Shown: positions 19,919-30,300 of the stretch, piece after piece | Numbering within the stretch: the stretch's first letter is position 1 | Layout of the letters: every line of letters begins with the position of its first letter | Source: an uncultured Ruminococcus sp. | Lineage (GTDB): Bacteria; Bacillota; Clostridia; Oscillospirales; Ruminococcaceae | Direction of reading: 5' to 3' | Length of the DNA stretch: 64,000 nt | Assembly: GCA_947627625.1 (NCBI GenBank) | Contig: CANQWR010000001.1 | Span: 124,001-188,000 of the forward strand | Program-made: the position numbers and the translations under genes | Notes under the pieces: model-generated | Told to the model about the DNA's origin: nothing | The model's database searches: none | Seen by the model: only the letters and a program-made list of their open reading frames with translations

Positions 19919-22900
19919 ATGAGAAATTTACTCATGAAGAAGAGAATAACTGCTCTTCTCTCAGCGACAGTGATGTCGGTAACAGGTATAGCAGGTGCGG
20001 CAGGAACTGCAATGACAGCAGTCCTCACAGCAGGCGTGACAACTTCTTTCGCTGCGGAGAGCAGTGTAAAAGTCCTCACATCGGTGGGATACGGAGAGGG
20101 TATGTATGCAACATGGTCTCCCGTGACAGGTGCTGACGGCTACAATGTTTACGTTGACGGCACACAGATAGACTCAATGCTGATAAGACAGTATTCGGGC
20201 TATTTCAGAGCCGATATGGTCGGACTCAAAGCGGGAAGTCACACTATGACAATCGTACCCGTTACAGGCGGTAAAGAGGACACCTCAAAACAGGCTGAAA
20301 CAAAAGCGGACGTTTATGCACACGACAGAAGCGGTTTCGGATTTGTGAATGGCAGTTCTTCAGGTGCTTACAACGATGACGGTACTCTTAAAGCAAATGC
20401 TACTGTAGTTTATGTTACAAATGATACAAAGGATTCCGTCAGCGTGACACTCCCCGACAAGAAGGGCAACGATGTTGAACTCAAAGGCGTTCAGGCTATC
20501 ATAACAGGTCTAAAAAGCAACGAGAAGTGCGGACCTGTTGCAATAAGATTTATAGGAAATATCACAGACCCCGACGGAATGAGCAAGGGAGACCTCTATG
20601 TAGACGCTGTTACTTGCGGTCTCACAATTGAGGGTATAGGAAATGACACTACTTTCAACGGTTTCGGACTTGTCATGAAAAACAGTTCAAACGTTGAGGC
20701 AAGAAATATAGGTTTTATGAACTGTGACAGTTCTGAGGGTGATGACTGCGGACTCCAGCAAAAAAATGACCACATATGGGTTCACAACTGCGATTTCTTC
20801 TACGGCGATGCAGGTTCGGATGCCGACCAGGTAAAGGGTGACGGTGCACTCGACACAAAGACTTCCACATATGTAACTCACTCCTATAACCACTTCTGGG
20901 ACAACGGAAAGTGCAATCTGCAGGGTATGAAGAGCGAGTCCACGGAGAACTACATAACATACCACCACAACTGGTATGACCACTCCGACTCACGTCACCC
21001 CAGAATAAGGACTTGCACGGTCCACACTTACAACAACTACTTTGACGGAAACGCTAAATACGGTGTAGGCGTGACAATGGGTTCGTCCTGTTTCGTTGAA
21101 AACAACTATTTCAGGAACTGCAAATATCCTATGCTTGCTTCAATGCAGGGCAGTGACATTGCAGAGGGCGAGGGTACTTTCTCCGGTGAGGACGGCGGTA
21201 TCATCAAGTCCTACGGCAACTATATAGAGGGCGAAAAGGCTTATGTGACATATCAGGACAACGGTACCGAATTTGACGCATATGAGGCTTCCTCAAGAGA
21301 CGAACAGGTTCCGTCTTCCGTAAAGACAAAACAGGGCGGTACAGGTTACAACAACTTTGATACGGCAGGAGATTTCTACTCCTACACCCCCGACAAGGCA
21401 GAGGACGTTCCCGCTGTGGTTACTGCAAAGGCAGGACGTGTTGACGGCGGCGACTTCCAGTGGAGTTTTGACAATTCCGTTGACGATGCAAGTTATGCGG
21501 TAAATCAGGCACTTAAAGACGCAATAGTAGCTTACGATGATTCAATAGTAGCTATAGGTTCGGGATTCAAGGAGGATTCGGGTACGGTAACTCCCCCCAC
21601 GACTACTGCTCCCGTACAGACAGATACTCCCGCAACACAGACGACAGCTACTCCCACAAAGCCCGTTCTACCCGCAACAACAGCTACTCCCGTGACGGGC
21701 GACAACGTTATATATGCTTCTCCCGACGGCAAGGGTGACGGAAAGACCAAGGACACACCGACAGACGTTCTCACGGCTATAGGAAGTGTCAAGGCAGGCG
21801 GTACAATATACCTCCTCGGCGGAACTTATAAGTTCAGTGAGATGATTATGATAGACTCCTCAAACAGCGGTACAGAGGGCAATTACAAGACGATTTCCGC
21901 ATATCCCGGTGACAAGGTTGTCTGGGACTTCTCGGGACAGGGTGCTGCTGACGGCTCAAAGAGAGGTGTCACACTCGACGGTGACTACTGGCACTTCTAC
22001 GGCTTTGAGATTACAAAGGCTGCCGACAACGGAATGCTCCTGTCGGGAAACAACAACAAGATTGAGATGATGGTATTCAACGACAATCAGGATACGGGAC
22101 TTCAGGTTTCAAGGTACAACACAAGTGCCGCATCAATTGCAGACTGGCCCTCATATAACCTTATTCTCAACTGCACATCAAAGAACAACTGCGACGACGC
22201 TACAATGGAGAATGCGGACGGATTTGCCGCAAAACTCACCTGCGGAGAGGGTAACGTATTTGACGGCTGTATGGCTTACTGCAACTCCGATGACGGCTGG
22301 GATCTGTTTGCAAAGTCCGAAACAGGACCGATAGGTGTCGTTACTATAAAAAATTCAATAGCTTTCAGGAACGGTTTCACGGAGTTCGGAGAGGGCTACG
22401 GCGACTGTGACGGAAACGGCTTCAAACTCGGTGGTTCGGGAGTAGGTTCTGCACACGTTGTTGTGAACTGCCTTGCATTTGAGAACCTCAACTGCGGTTT
22501 CACGGACAACAACAACCCGAAACTCGGAAGTCTCACGGACTGCACAGCTTATAACAACGGTGTCGGCGGAAACGGCAAGCCCAATGTTTCCTGCTACCGC
22601 TGCACAGATACGACTACTCTCTTCACGGACGTTATGTCGTATATCAGCACGGGCAAGGTTTCCGATGTGGGAGCAGCCGGAATAAAGGTCTCCAATGATA
22701 AACTGGTCGGCAAGGCTGAGAACACTATCTACTACAACAGCAAGTACTACTACGCAAAGAGTGAGACCATGACAAACGGTGCAAAAGTCGGTGACATTAT
22801 AACTCCCTCTGATTCGGACTTCATAAGCCTGAGCGTTCCCGCAATGGGTACGGACTTCCACACGGCTTGGAGAGGTGCGGACGGTTCACCCAATCCCGCA

Positions 22901-23779
22901 GGTTTTGCGGAGACCGTCTCAAACGGAACATACGCAAGTGTAGGTTATCATATGTCAAACGGCAGTTCGTCGGTAACTCCTCCTGCAACGACTCCGACAA
23001 CTCCCACATCTCCTTCAAAGCCTGACGAGACAAAGACTACATCTACAAAAGCTCCTGAAGTAAACCCGACTTCCGCAGGCGGTTACGTTCACGACTTCAC
23101 AGCAAACGGCAAGAACAGCACTTTCTACACAATTACGGGTAATCTCTCGACAAGTAAGGGTACTGTGAACTATGCAGGCAAGGAACTCACACAGGCTCTC
23201 AAAATGGAGTCTTCCACTTCAATAGAATTTACAGCCGACAAGGACGGTACGCTCACACTCGTATTTGACAAGGGCGGTGCTGTAAAGGTTGACGGTGAGA
23301 AGTACACGGCAGACGCTTCCGGTATAGCTGCTATAGAACTCAAAGCAGGAGCTCACAAGATTACAAAGGGCGATTCGCTCAATATGTTCTACATGGTTTA
23401 CTCGGAGAAAGGCTCTTCACAGGGCGGAGATACGACTGCAACACCCGCTCCCACAACTTCAAAGACTCCCGACAATACAACAACTCCGAGCGACAAGACG
23501 ACGACTCCCGCCGACAAACCCACAAAGCCCGCTGAGACGGCAACAACTCCGTCTGGAAGTTCAAGTTGCGGAGATGCAAACCTTGACGGAAATGTCACTA
23601 TAGCTGACAGCGTTGCAATTCTTCAGTACCTTGCAAATTCCGATGAGTACGGTCTCAAAGGTGATGCCCTCACAAATGCCGACTGCTGTAACGTCGGTGA
23701 CGGTGTAAACACCGAGGACGCACTTTCGATACAGAAACTCGATGCAGGAGTAATCAGTTCACTCCCCGAGACAAAGTGA
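19919..23779 (+). CDS. Cellulosomal pectate lyase: PL1 + PL9 modules, CBM77-like module, type I dockerin
   Basis: Signal peptide; PL1 (HIWVHNCDFFYGDAGSDADQVKGDGALDTKTSTYVTHSYNHFWDNGKCNLQG...YHHNWYDHSDSRHPRIR); second beta-helix (ADGFAAKLTCGEGNVFDGCMAYCNSDDGWDLFAKSETGPIG) as in PL9; Thr/Pro linkers; dockerin GDANLDGNVTIADSVAILQYL...GVNTEDALSIQK. ATG after GGAGGG. Confidence 0.93.
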   Translation: MRNLLMKKRITALLSATVMSVTGIAGAAGTAMTAVLTAGVTTSFAAESSVKVLTSVGYGEGMYATWSPVTGADGYNVYVDGTQIDSMLIRQYSGYFRADMVGLKAGSHTMTIVPVTGGKEDTSKQAETKADVYAHDRSGFGFVNGSSSGAYNDDGTLKANATVVYVTNDTKDSVSVTLPDKKGNDVELKGVQAIITGLKSNEKCGPVAIRFIGNITDPDGMSKGDLYVDAVTCGLTIEGIGNDTTFNGFGLVMKNSSNVEARNIGFMNCDSSEGDDCGLQQKNDHIWVHNCDFFYGDAGSDADQVKGDGALDTKTSTYVTHSYNHFWDNGKCNLQGMKSESTENYITYHHNWYDHSDSRHPRIRTCTVHTYNNYFDGNAKYGVGVTMGSSCFVENNYFRNCKYPMLASMQGSDIAEGEGTFSGEDGGIIKSYGNYIEGEKAYVTYQDNGTEFDAYEASSRDEQVPSSVKTKQGGTGYNNFDTAGDFYSYTPDKAEDVPAVVTAKAGRVDGGDFQWSFDNSVDDASYAVNQALKDAIVAYDDSIVAIGSGFKEDSGTVTPPTTTAPVQTDTPATQTTATPTKPVLPATTATPVTGDNVIYASPDGKGDGKTKDTPTDVLTAIGSVKAGGTIYLLGGTYKFSEMIMIDSSNSGTEGNYKTISAYPGDKVVWDFSGQGAADGSKRGVTLDGDYWHFYGFEITKAADNGMLLSGNNNKIEMMVFNDNQDTGLQVSRYNTSAASIADWPSYNLILNCTSKNNCDDATMENADGFAAKLTCGEGNVFDGCMAYCNSDDGWDLFAKSETGPIGVVTIKNSIAFRNGFTEFGEGYGDCDGNGFKLGGSGVGSAHVVVNCLAFENLNCGFTDNNNPKLGSLTDCTAYNNGVGGNGKPNVSCYRCTDTTTLFTDVMSYISTGKVSDVGAAGIKVSNDKLVGKAENTIYYNSKYYYAKSETMTNGAKVGDIITPSDSDFISLSVPAMGTDFHTAWRGADGSPNPAGFAETVSNGTYASVGYHMSNGSSSVTPPATTPTTPTSPSKPDETKTTSTKAPEVNPTSAGGYVHDFTANGKNSTFYTITGNLSTSKGTVNYAGKELTQALKMESSTSIEFTADKDGTLTLVFDKGGAVKVDGEKYTADASGIAAIELKAGAHKITKGDSLNMFYMVYSEKGSSQGGDTTATPAPTTSKTPDNTTTPSDKTTTPADKPTKPAETATTPSGSSSCGDANLDGNVTIADSVAILQYLANSDEYGLKGDALTNADCCNVGDGVNTEDALSIQKLDAGVISSLPETK

Positions 23780-23835
23780 TGTGAATAAAACTAAAACAAA
23801 AGACAACCAGATACCCCTAAATATAATGATATAAG

Positions 23836-23867
23836 AAAAAAGGTTCTCCCACGGGGGAACCTTTTTT
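23836..23867 (+). terminator. Terminator downstream of pectate lyase
   Basis: AAAAAGGTTCTCC-cacg-GGGGAACCTTTTTT. Confidence 0.88.
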
Positions 23868-23875
23868 CGCTTTTT

Positions 23876-24799
23876 TTATGTTAGGGACTGTTTTATTTTT
23901 GAAACTATGTCCTCCCAGACAGTATTTTTGTCCGTTTCGTTGAGGATTTCGTGACGCATATCGGGGTACAGCTTGTGCGTGACGTTCTTGAAACCTCTTG
24001 TTTCGAGAAATCTTGTCGCATCAAAAAATTTTTCCTCCGAGAACAGACAGGGGTCGTCTTTTCCCGAAATAAAGTGTACGGGAATATCGGGATTTTCGGG
24101 AGTGAAATTATTCCAGAGTTCCTCCGAATAGGTTCGCTTTATGAGCGTGACGAGAGCTTCATAGCCGTTGAGAGTGTATATAAAACTACACAAAGGGTCG
24201 TTGTTGAATTTCAGGACAACTTCGGGATTACTGCAAATCCAGGAGTGTGCAGAGTCGCCGAAACCCATATTCAGGAAACTCTCCGACATTTCGGCTATAC
24301 GTCGGCTTCTGTGTCTCTCACCGAGTTTTTTTGCAAGTTCGGACTCTATAAAGCCCGCAATGCCCGAAAATCTCATAAAACAGGGCGAACCTGCGAGTAT
24401 TATGCCGTCAGCGTTACCTCTTGAAAGCAGAAAGCACCTGACCGTCAGAGAACCCATGCTGTGACCCATTACAAACAGCGGAACTTCACCGAAAATTTTT
24501 CTTGCGTGTTCCCCGACGGTAAAAACGTCACGGACGGCGTTTTCAGCGGGATTTTCGTACATATAGCCTATATCGTCGGGTTGGGATATACTCTGTCCGT
24601 GACCCCTTGTGTCGGATATGATAACCGCAATCTGGTTTTGCGTGAGAAATTCGGCAAAGGGGTAATATCTCTCCTTGTGTTCGTTCATGCCGTGGACTAT
24701 CTGTAAAACCGCAACGGGGGGATTGTCGGGAGAAAAAACAGCCGTGTGGAGGAGAGGTTTTTCCGATTCGGGAGTTATAAAAAATTCACTTTTATTCAT
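23876..24799 (-). CDS. Alpha/beta hydrolase (lysophospholipase-like serine aminopeptidase S33)
   Basis: VAVLQIVHGMNEHKERYYPFAEFLTQ, SDTRGHGQS, VMGHSMGSL, PDMRHEILNE. Confidence 0.92.
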   Translation of the reverse strand: MNKSEFFITPESEKPLLHTAVFSPDNPPVAVLQIVHGMNEHKERYYPFAEFLTQNQIAVIISDTRGHGQSISQPDDIGYMYENPAENAVRDVFTVGEHARKIFGEVPLFVMGHSMGSLTVRCFLLSRGNADGIILAGSPCFMRFSGIAGFIESELAKKLGERHRSRRIAEMSESFLNMGFGDSAHSWICSNPEVVLKFNNDPLCSFIYTLNGYEALVTLIKRTYSEELWNNFTPENPDIPVHFISGKDDPCLFSEEKFFDATRFLETRGFKNVTHKLYPDMRHEILNETDKNTVWEDIVSKIKQSLT

Positions 24800-24871
24800 T
24801 TTGGGGACTCCTTTTTGTTAAATTATTTTAGGACAATTATGGAGCAGGGGGTGTTTCACCTTGGGTTTCCG

Positions 24872-24990
24872 AAATTAAAGCGTTAGAATATCATGGGGGT
24901 CTGGGGGGATACTTCCCCCCAGCGGGGTCAAGGGGCGGAGCCCCTTGTGGGGGTTCAGGGGGCAAAGCCCCCTGCCCCCTAATCGTTCTT
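24872..24990. repeat. G/C-run hairpin element, type A copy 3
   Basis: AAATTAAAGCGTTAGAATATCATGGGGGTCTGGGGGGATACTTCCCCCCAGCGGGGTCAAGGGGCGGAGCCCCTTGTGGGGGTTCAGGGGGCAAAGCCCCCTGCC. Confidence 0.85.
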
Positions 24991-25020
24991 AAAATTTTGG
25001 GACTTACTTCCCGTACCTCA

Positions 25021-25140
25021 AAATTAAAACAGTAGAATTATTATGGGGGGCGGGGGCGGGGTATGGGGTGTCCCCATTTTCAATCACCCCCCAACGGGGG
25101 GTTGGGGGCAGAGCCCCCAATGGGGGTTCAGGGGGCAATA
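25021..25140. repeat. G/C-run hairpin element, type A copy 4 (different right end)
   Basis: AAATTAAAACAGTAGAATTATTATGGGGGGCGGGGGCGGGGTATGGGG...TTGGGGGCAGAGCCCCCAATGGGGGTTCAGGGGGCAATA. Confidence 0.85.
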
Positions 25141-25205
25141 CCTCGGTCAAAGAATATGGAGGTTAACCCTCCGTCTCCTATCGTTCCCCTAAAAAATTCA
25201 AAATA

Positions 25206-25241
25206 TTAAAAAACAACGCTCCCCGTATCTGAGGAGCGTTT
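25206..25241 (-). terminator. Terminator of HPr-like gene
   Basis: Minus strand AACGCTCC-loop-GGAGCGTT followed by T-rich tract. Confidence 0.8.
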
Positions 25242-25271
25242 CAGAGAATATGTTTATGCAACCGACTTTTT

Positions 25272-25502
25272 TTACTTCACGATGTACTTGTCGATCTCCT
25301 TGAAGAAAGCCTCGGCATCATCGGTGTGGGCAGTCAGTTCAATAGGTCTTGTGAGGTCGAGACTGAAAATACCCATGATAGACTTTGCGTCAACGGCGTA
25401 TCTTCCCGAGATGAGGTCGATGTCGTAGTCGTACTTCATGACGATGTTGACAAAGTCCTTTACATCGCTGATAGCCTGAAGTGAAATAGTAGCTTTTGTC
25501 AT
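25272..25502 (-). CDS. HPr-like protein lacking the His15 phosphorylation loop
   Basis: MTKATISLQAISDVKDFVNIVMKYDYDIDLISGRYAVDAKSIMGIFSLDLTRPIELTAHTDDAEAFFKEIDKYIVK; HPr fold with KSIMG (Ser46 region) but no GxHARP. Confidence 0.85.
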   Translation of the reverse strand: MTKATISLQAISDVKDFVNIVMKYDYDIDLISGRYAVDAKSIMGIFSLDLTRPIELTAHTDDAEAFFKEIDKYIVK

Positions 25503-25787
25503 AAAATGTTACCTCCTTATTCAAATAGGCGTGGCGTGTGGTTTTTTTCTCGTTTATTTCTTTTTCTGCGGCTTTCCCGTACCGCATATATATAATATCA
25601 CATAAATTTTCTGTTGTCAAGGGGTTGAAATAAATTCGTTAATTTAGTATAATATAAATATGGTTTGGTGGGAAGATTTTATTCAGAACGATAACAAATT
25701 TCCGCAAAAAAAGTCTGTGGACGCTTTTTTGCGGTATTTATGGGAAATTTTTGTCCATAAGTGCAGAAGGAGTGGAGACATAGCGAT

Positions 25788-27098
25788 ATGAACAAAGTGT
25801 TTTTAATGACGTTCGGCTGTAAGGTCAACCGATACGAGACGGACTGTCTGAGGGGGGATTTTTCGGAGAGAGGTTTTGAGATTGCGGAAAGTGTGTCCGG
25901 AGCAGATGTAGTGATAATAAATTCCTGCACGGTCACGGGTTCGGGGGACAGCAAAGTCCTGTATGCACTTAGAAAGTGCCGAAAGGAAAACCCTGAAGCG
26001 GTCATAGTCCTGACGGGCTGTCTGCCGCAGAGCAACCCGAACATAGCGAAAATTGCTCCCGAAGCCGATATAATAACGGGTACGAAAGACAGAAAAGCCG
26101 TCCCCGAACTTGTGGAGGGAGTTTTGAGGGACAGGGAGAAAATTTTTGCTGTTGAGAAGTACACGGGTGCGGAGAGTTTTGAAATTCAGGATTACTCCAT
26201 TCCGCCCGACAGGACAAGGGCTTTTGTCAAGATTCAGGACGGCTGTAACTCGTTCTGTTCGTACTGCATAATACCTTACGCAAGGGGGAGATGCCGTTCA
26301 AAGCCGATTGAAGTTATAGAGCAGGAAGTCAGAAAAATTGCGGATTCTGGCTGTAAAGAGGTGGTGCTGTCGGGAATAAATCTTGCATTTTACGGCAGGG
26401 AGTACGGCTTGAGACTTGCGGATGCAGTGGAGACCTGTTGCGGAGTTTCGGGCATAGAGCGTGTGAGACTTGGTTCGATTGAACCAGAAATGTTGCTTGA
26501 CAGCGATATAGAGAGATTTTCGGAACTTGAAAAACTGTGTCCGCAGTTTCACCTGTCCTTGCAAAGCGGTTGCGGGAGAACTCTGAAAGCCATGAACAGG
26601 AAGTACACCCCCGAGGATTACGCAGGACTTGTTGAAAAAATCAGGAGGATTTTTCCCGATTGTGCGATTACGACGGATATAATGGTAGGATTTCCGTGTG
26701 AAACGGATACGGATTTTGCGGAGTCGCTTGATTTTGTCAGAAAAATAGGTTTTGCGGGTGCACACGTCTTTCAGTACTCCCCACGTTCGGGAACTCCCGC
26801 CTCACGCATGGAGCAGATTTCGGACGAAATAAAGTCTCAAAGGGCTGATATTATGAAAAATCTCGTCTCCGAACTCAAAAAAAATCACCTTGAAAAGCAG
26901 GTCGGGAGGACAGTCCCCGTGCTGTTTGAGAGGGAGAGGAGTGCGAAATATCATCAGGGACACGCCCCCGATTATACTGTTGTGAAAATTTTGCGTGAAA
27001 ATGAGAAAAAAAGTTTGCGAAATCTGATTTTTTATGTTACAATAAAAGAGAGCTGTTCCGATTTTTGTATCGGAGCAGTTGAAAAGGGAGTGGACTAA
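25788..27098 (+). CDS. mtaB: tRNA t6A37 methylthiotransferase
   Basis: MTFGCKVNRYETD, radical SAM CNSFCSYCIIPYARGRCRS, TTDIMVGFPCETDTDF. Confidence 0.93.
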   Translation: MNKVFLMTFGCKVNRYETDCLRGDFSERGFEIAESVSGADVVIINSCTVTGSGDSKVLYALRKCRKENPEAVIVLTGCLPQSNPNIAKIAPEADIITGTKDRKAVPELVEGVLRDREKIFAVEKYTGAESFEIQDYSIPPDRTRAFVKIQDGCNSFCSYCIIPYARGRCRSKPIEVIEQEVRKIADSGCKEVVLSGINLAFYGREYGLRLADAVETCCGVSGIERVRLGSIEPEMLLDSDIERFSELEKLCPQFHLSLQSGCGRTLKAMNRKYTPEDYAGLVEKIRRIFPDCAITTDIMVGFPCETDTDFAESLDFVRKIGFAGAHVFQYSPRSGTPASRMEQISDEIKSQRADIMKNLVSELKKNHLEKQVGRTVPVLFERERSAKYHQGHAPDYTVVKILRENEKKSLRNLIFYVTIKESCSDFCIGAVEKGVD

Positions 27099-27131
27099 TA
27101 AACATTTGGGGACTTTATCTCAGAGCTGCCG

Positions 27132-27290
27132 GAATTAAAGCAGTAGAATTGTCATGGGGGTTCGGGGGGATTCTTCCCCCCGACGGGGGTTTGGGGGCAG
27201 AGCCCCCAATGGGGGTTCAGGGGGCAAAGCCCCCTGCCTCAAATCGTTCTAATGGGGGTTTGGGGGCGAAGCCCCCCACAAGGCAAAGTC
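27132..27290. repeat. G/C-run hairpin element, type A copy 5 plus short trailing hairpin
   Basis: GAATTAAAGCAGTAGAATTGTCATGGGGGTTCGGGGGGATTCTTCCCCCCGACGGGGGTTTGGGGGCAGAGCCCCCAATGGGGGTTCAGGGGGCAAAGCCCCCTGCC, then TTTGGGGGCGAAGCCCCCC. Confidence 0.85.
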
Positions 27291-27347
27291 CCCCAAAAAA
27301 TAACAACATCATAAAAAAATTCCCTTGCGGAGAATGGAGATTTAATT

Positions 27348-30300
27348 ATGTCCGTATTCAGAATTTATTCGGAAAAGAAAAAAGAGTATGCAGTCGAGGC
27401 ACAGGCGGTTCTCAACGACATACGCACGGCACTCAGAATAGGCATAGACAACGTGAGAATACTGAACCGCTACGATGCCGACAGAATTTCAGAGGAACAC
27501 TTCAGGTCTGCTATCAGCACGGTCTTTTCGGAACCTGCCGTTGACGTGGTTTACAGTGAACTCCCCGAAATAAGTTACGGTCAGAGAGTATTTGCGGTGG
27601 AGTACCTGCCCGGACAGTTTGACCAGAGAGCAGACAGCTGTGAGCAGTGTATACAGATACTCTGTCAGGGCGAGAGGTGCAGAGTAAGGAATGCGAGAGT
27701 TTATATTATTGAGGGAATTATTTCCGACAGCGATTTTGAACGCATAAAGTCATATATAATAAACCCCGTCGAGAGCAGAGAGGCTTCCCTTGACAGAGTT
27801 TCAACACTTGACACAGACTATGACATTCCCGAAACTGTCGAGACTTTGGAGGGATTTATAAAGCTCAACGAACAGGGGCTTCACGCCTTTGTGGACAAGT
27901 TCGGTCTTGCTATGGACTATGGCGATATAAAATTCTGTCAGGACTATTTCCGCAACGAAGAGAGACGTGACCCCACTATAACAGAAATAAGAATGATAGA
28001 CACCTACTGGTCCGACCACTGTCGCCACACCACTTTTCTGACAAATATAGAGAACGTCGACATAGATACGCCGTATATAAAAAAGGCGTATGATATGTAC
28101 CTTGACGTGAGAAAGGAACTCGGCAGAGAGGACAAGCCCATAACTCTTATGGACATAGCGACAATAGGTGCAAAGAAACTGAAAGCGGACGGTTATCTTG
28201 ACGACCTTGACGAGAGTGAGGAGATAAACGCTTGTTCGGTTAAAATAAAAGCCGATGTTGACGGTCAGCTTCAGGACTGGATATTGATGTTCAAAAATGA
28301 GACTCACAACCACCCCACGGAGATAGAACCTTTCGGAGGTGCGGCTACCTGTCTCGGCGGAGCTATTCGTGACCCTCTCTCGGGACGTTCATATGTGTAT
28401 CAGGCTATGCGTGTGACGGGTTCGGCAAATCCCCTTGTGCCTGTTGAGGACACCATTGCAGGAAAACTCCCACAGAGAAAGATAACTCTCGGAGCATCAA
28501 ACGGCTACAGTTCTTATGGAAACCAGATAGGTCTCGCCACGGGACACGTCTCGGAGGTATATCACCCTGGTTATATGGCAAAGAGACTTGAAATAGGTGC
28601 GGTACTGGGAGCAGCCCCGTCGGAGAACATAAGGCGTGAGAGACCCGTTGCGGGGGATATAGTGGTACTTCTCGGAGGAAAAACGGGACGTGACGGTTGC
28701 GGAGGAGCAACAGGCTCTTCAAAGTCGCACACACTTGAATCCCTTGACACTTGCGGTGCGGAGGTGCAAAAGGGAAATCCCCCCGAAGAGCGTAAATTAC
28801 AGAGACTTTTCAGAAATCCCGAAGTCACAAAGATGATTAAAAGGTGTAACGATTTCGGAGCAGGCGGAGTTTCTGTCGCTGTGGGAGAACTCACGGACGG
28901 TCTTGTAATAAATCTTAATGCAGTACCCAAAAAATACGAAGGTCTTGACGGCACGGAGATAGCTATTTCGGAGTCGCAGGAGAGAATGGCTGTTGTTATC
29001 TCACCGAAAGACCTGAAAAAATTCCTTGCGGAGGCGGAAAAGGAAAATCTTGAATGTGCGGTAGTTGCGGACGTTGTGGAGGAAAAACGCCTTAAAATGA
29101 TTTGGAACGGCAACACAATAGTGAACCTGTCGAGAGATTTTCTGAACTCAAACGGTGCGACAAGACACACAGATATAAAAATTGAGAACCCCGACATTGA
29201 TATAAAAGAGTACGCAAGCAATTCAGCTGATTCATGGATAGAAACAATGTCAAATCTGAATGTCTGCTCACAAAAAGGGCTTGTTGAAAAATTTGACTCA
29301 ACTATCGGTGCGGGAACAGTCCTCATGCCTTACGGAGGAGTACACCAGATGACACCCTCTCAGGCTATGGCGGGAAAAATCCCCGTACTCAAAGGCGAGA
29401 CGAACACCTGTTCGCTTATGGGTTGGGGATTCAATCCCGACATATCCGAAAAAAGCCCCTATCACGGTGCAATGCTTGCGGTCATAGAGTCCGTGGCGAA
29501 AGTCGTTGCAGGAGGAGGTTCTTACAAAAAATGTTGGCTGACTTTTCAGGAGTATTTTGAGAGAACACAGAGCGACCCGAAACGTTGGGGAAAACCTCTG
29601 TCCGCACTTCTCGGAGCACTCACAGCACAGCTTGAATTGAAATGTGCGTCAATAGGCGGTAAGGACTCCATGTCGGGCACTTTTGAAAATATAGACGTTC
29701 CGCCGACACTTGTCTCTTTTGCGGTCTCAACGGCACAGGCGGACAAGGTGATTTCCACGGAGTTCAAAAACGCAGGGGACAGCGTTATATTTATAGCTCC
29801 CGAATACGATTCAGACGGACTTCCCGTGTTTGAGAGTGTAAGAAAATGTTTTGACAAAGTTGAGAAAATTATCTCTGACGGCAGGGCAAAAGCTGTCTGG
29901 ACTATAGGCTATGGCGGTGTCGCAGAGGGCATAACAAAGATGTGTTTCGGAAACAGGCTCGGCTTTGAGTTTTCGGAGAGACTTGACTCCGTTAAACTTT
30001 TCAGACCTTGCTACGGAGCGTTTATAATAGAGCTTGACGGAGAACCGTCTGACGGTGAATTTGTCATAGGAAAGACCACCGATGACTACAGGGTTAAAAC
30101 TCTTGACTATATAATAAATCTCGACACGCTACAGAAAGTCTGGGAGAATAAACTTGAACCTGTTTTCCCGTGCAGGATAAAGACAACAGAGGCAAGACCT
30201 GTAGTGTACAGCTATGAAAATAAGCAGAGGACTTCCGCAAAGATAAAAATTGCACGTCCGAAAGTAGTAATACCTGTATTTCCGGGTACTAACTGTGAGT

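Noticed and set aside
28571-29326. 251-aa minus-strand ORF
   Set aside because: Antisense to purL; no recognisable motif.
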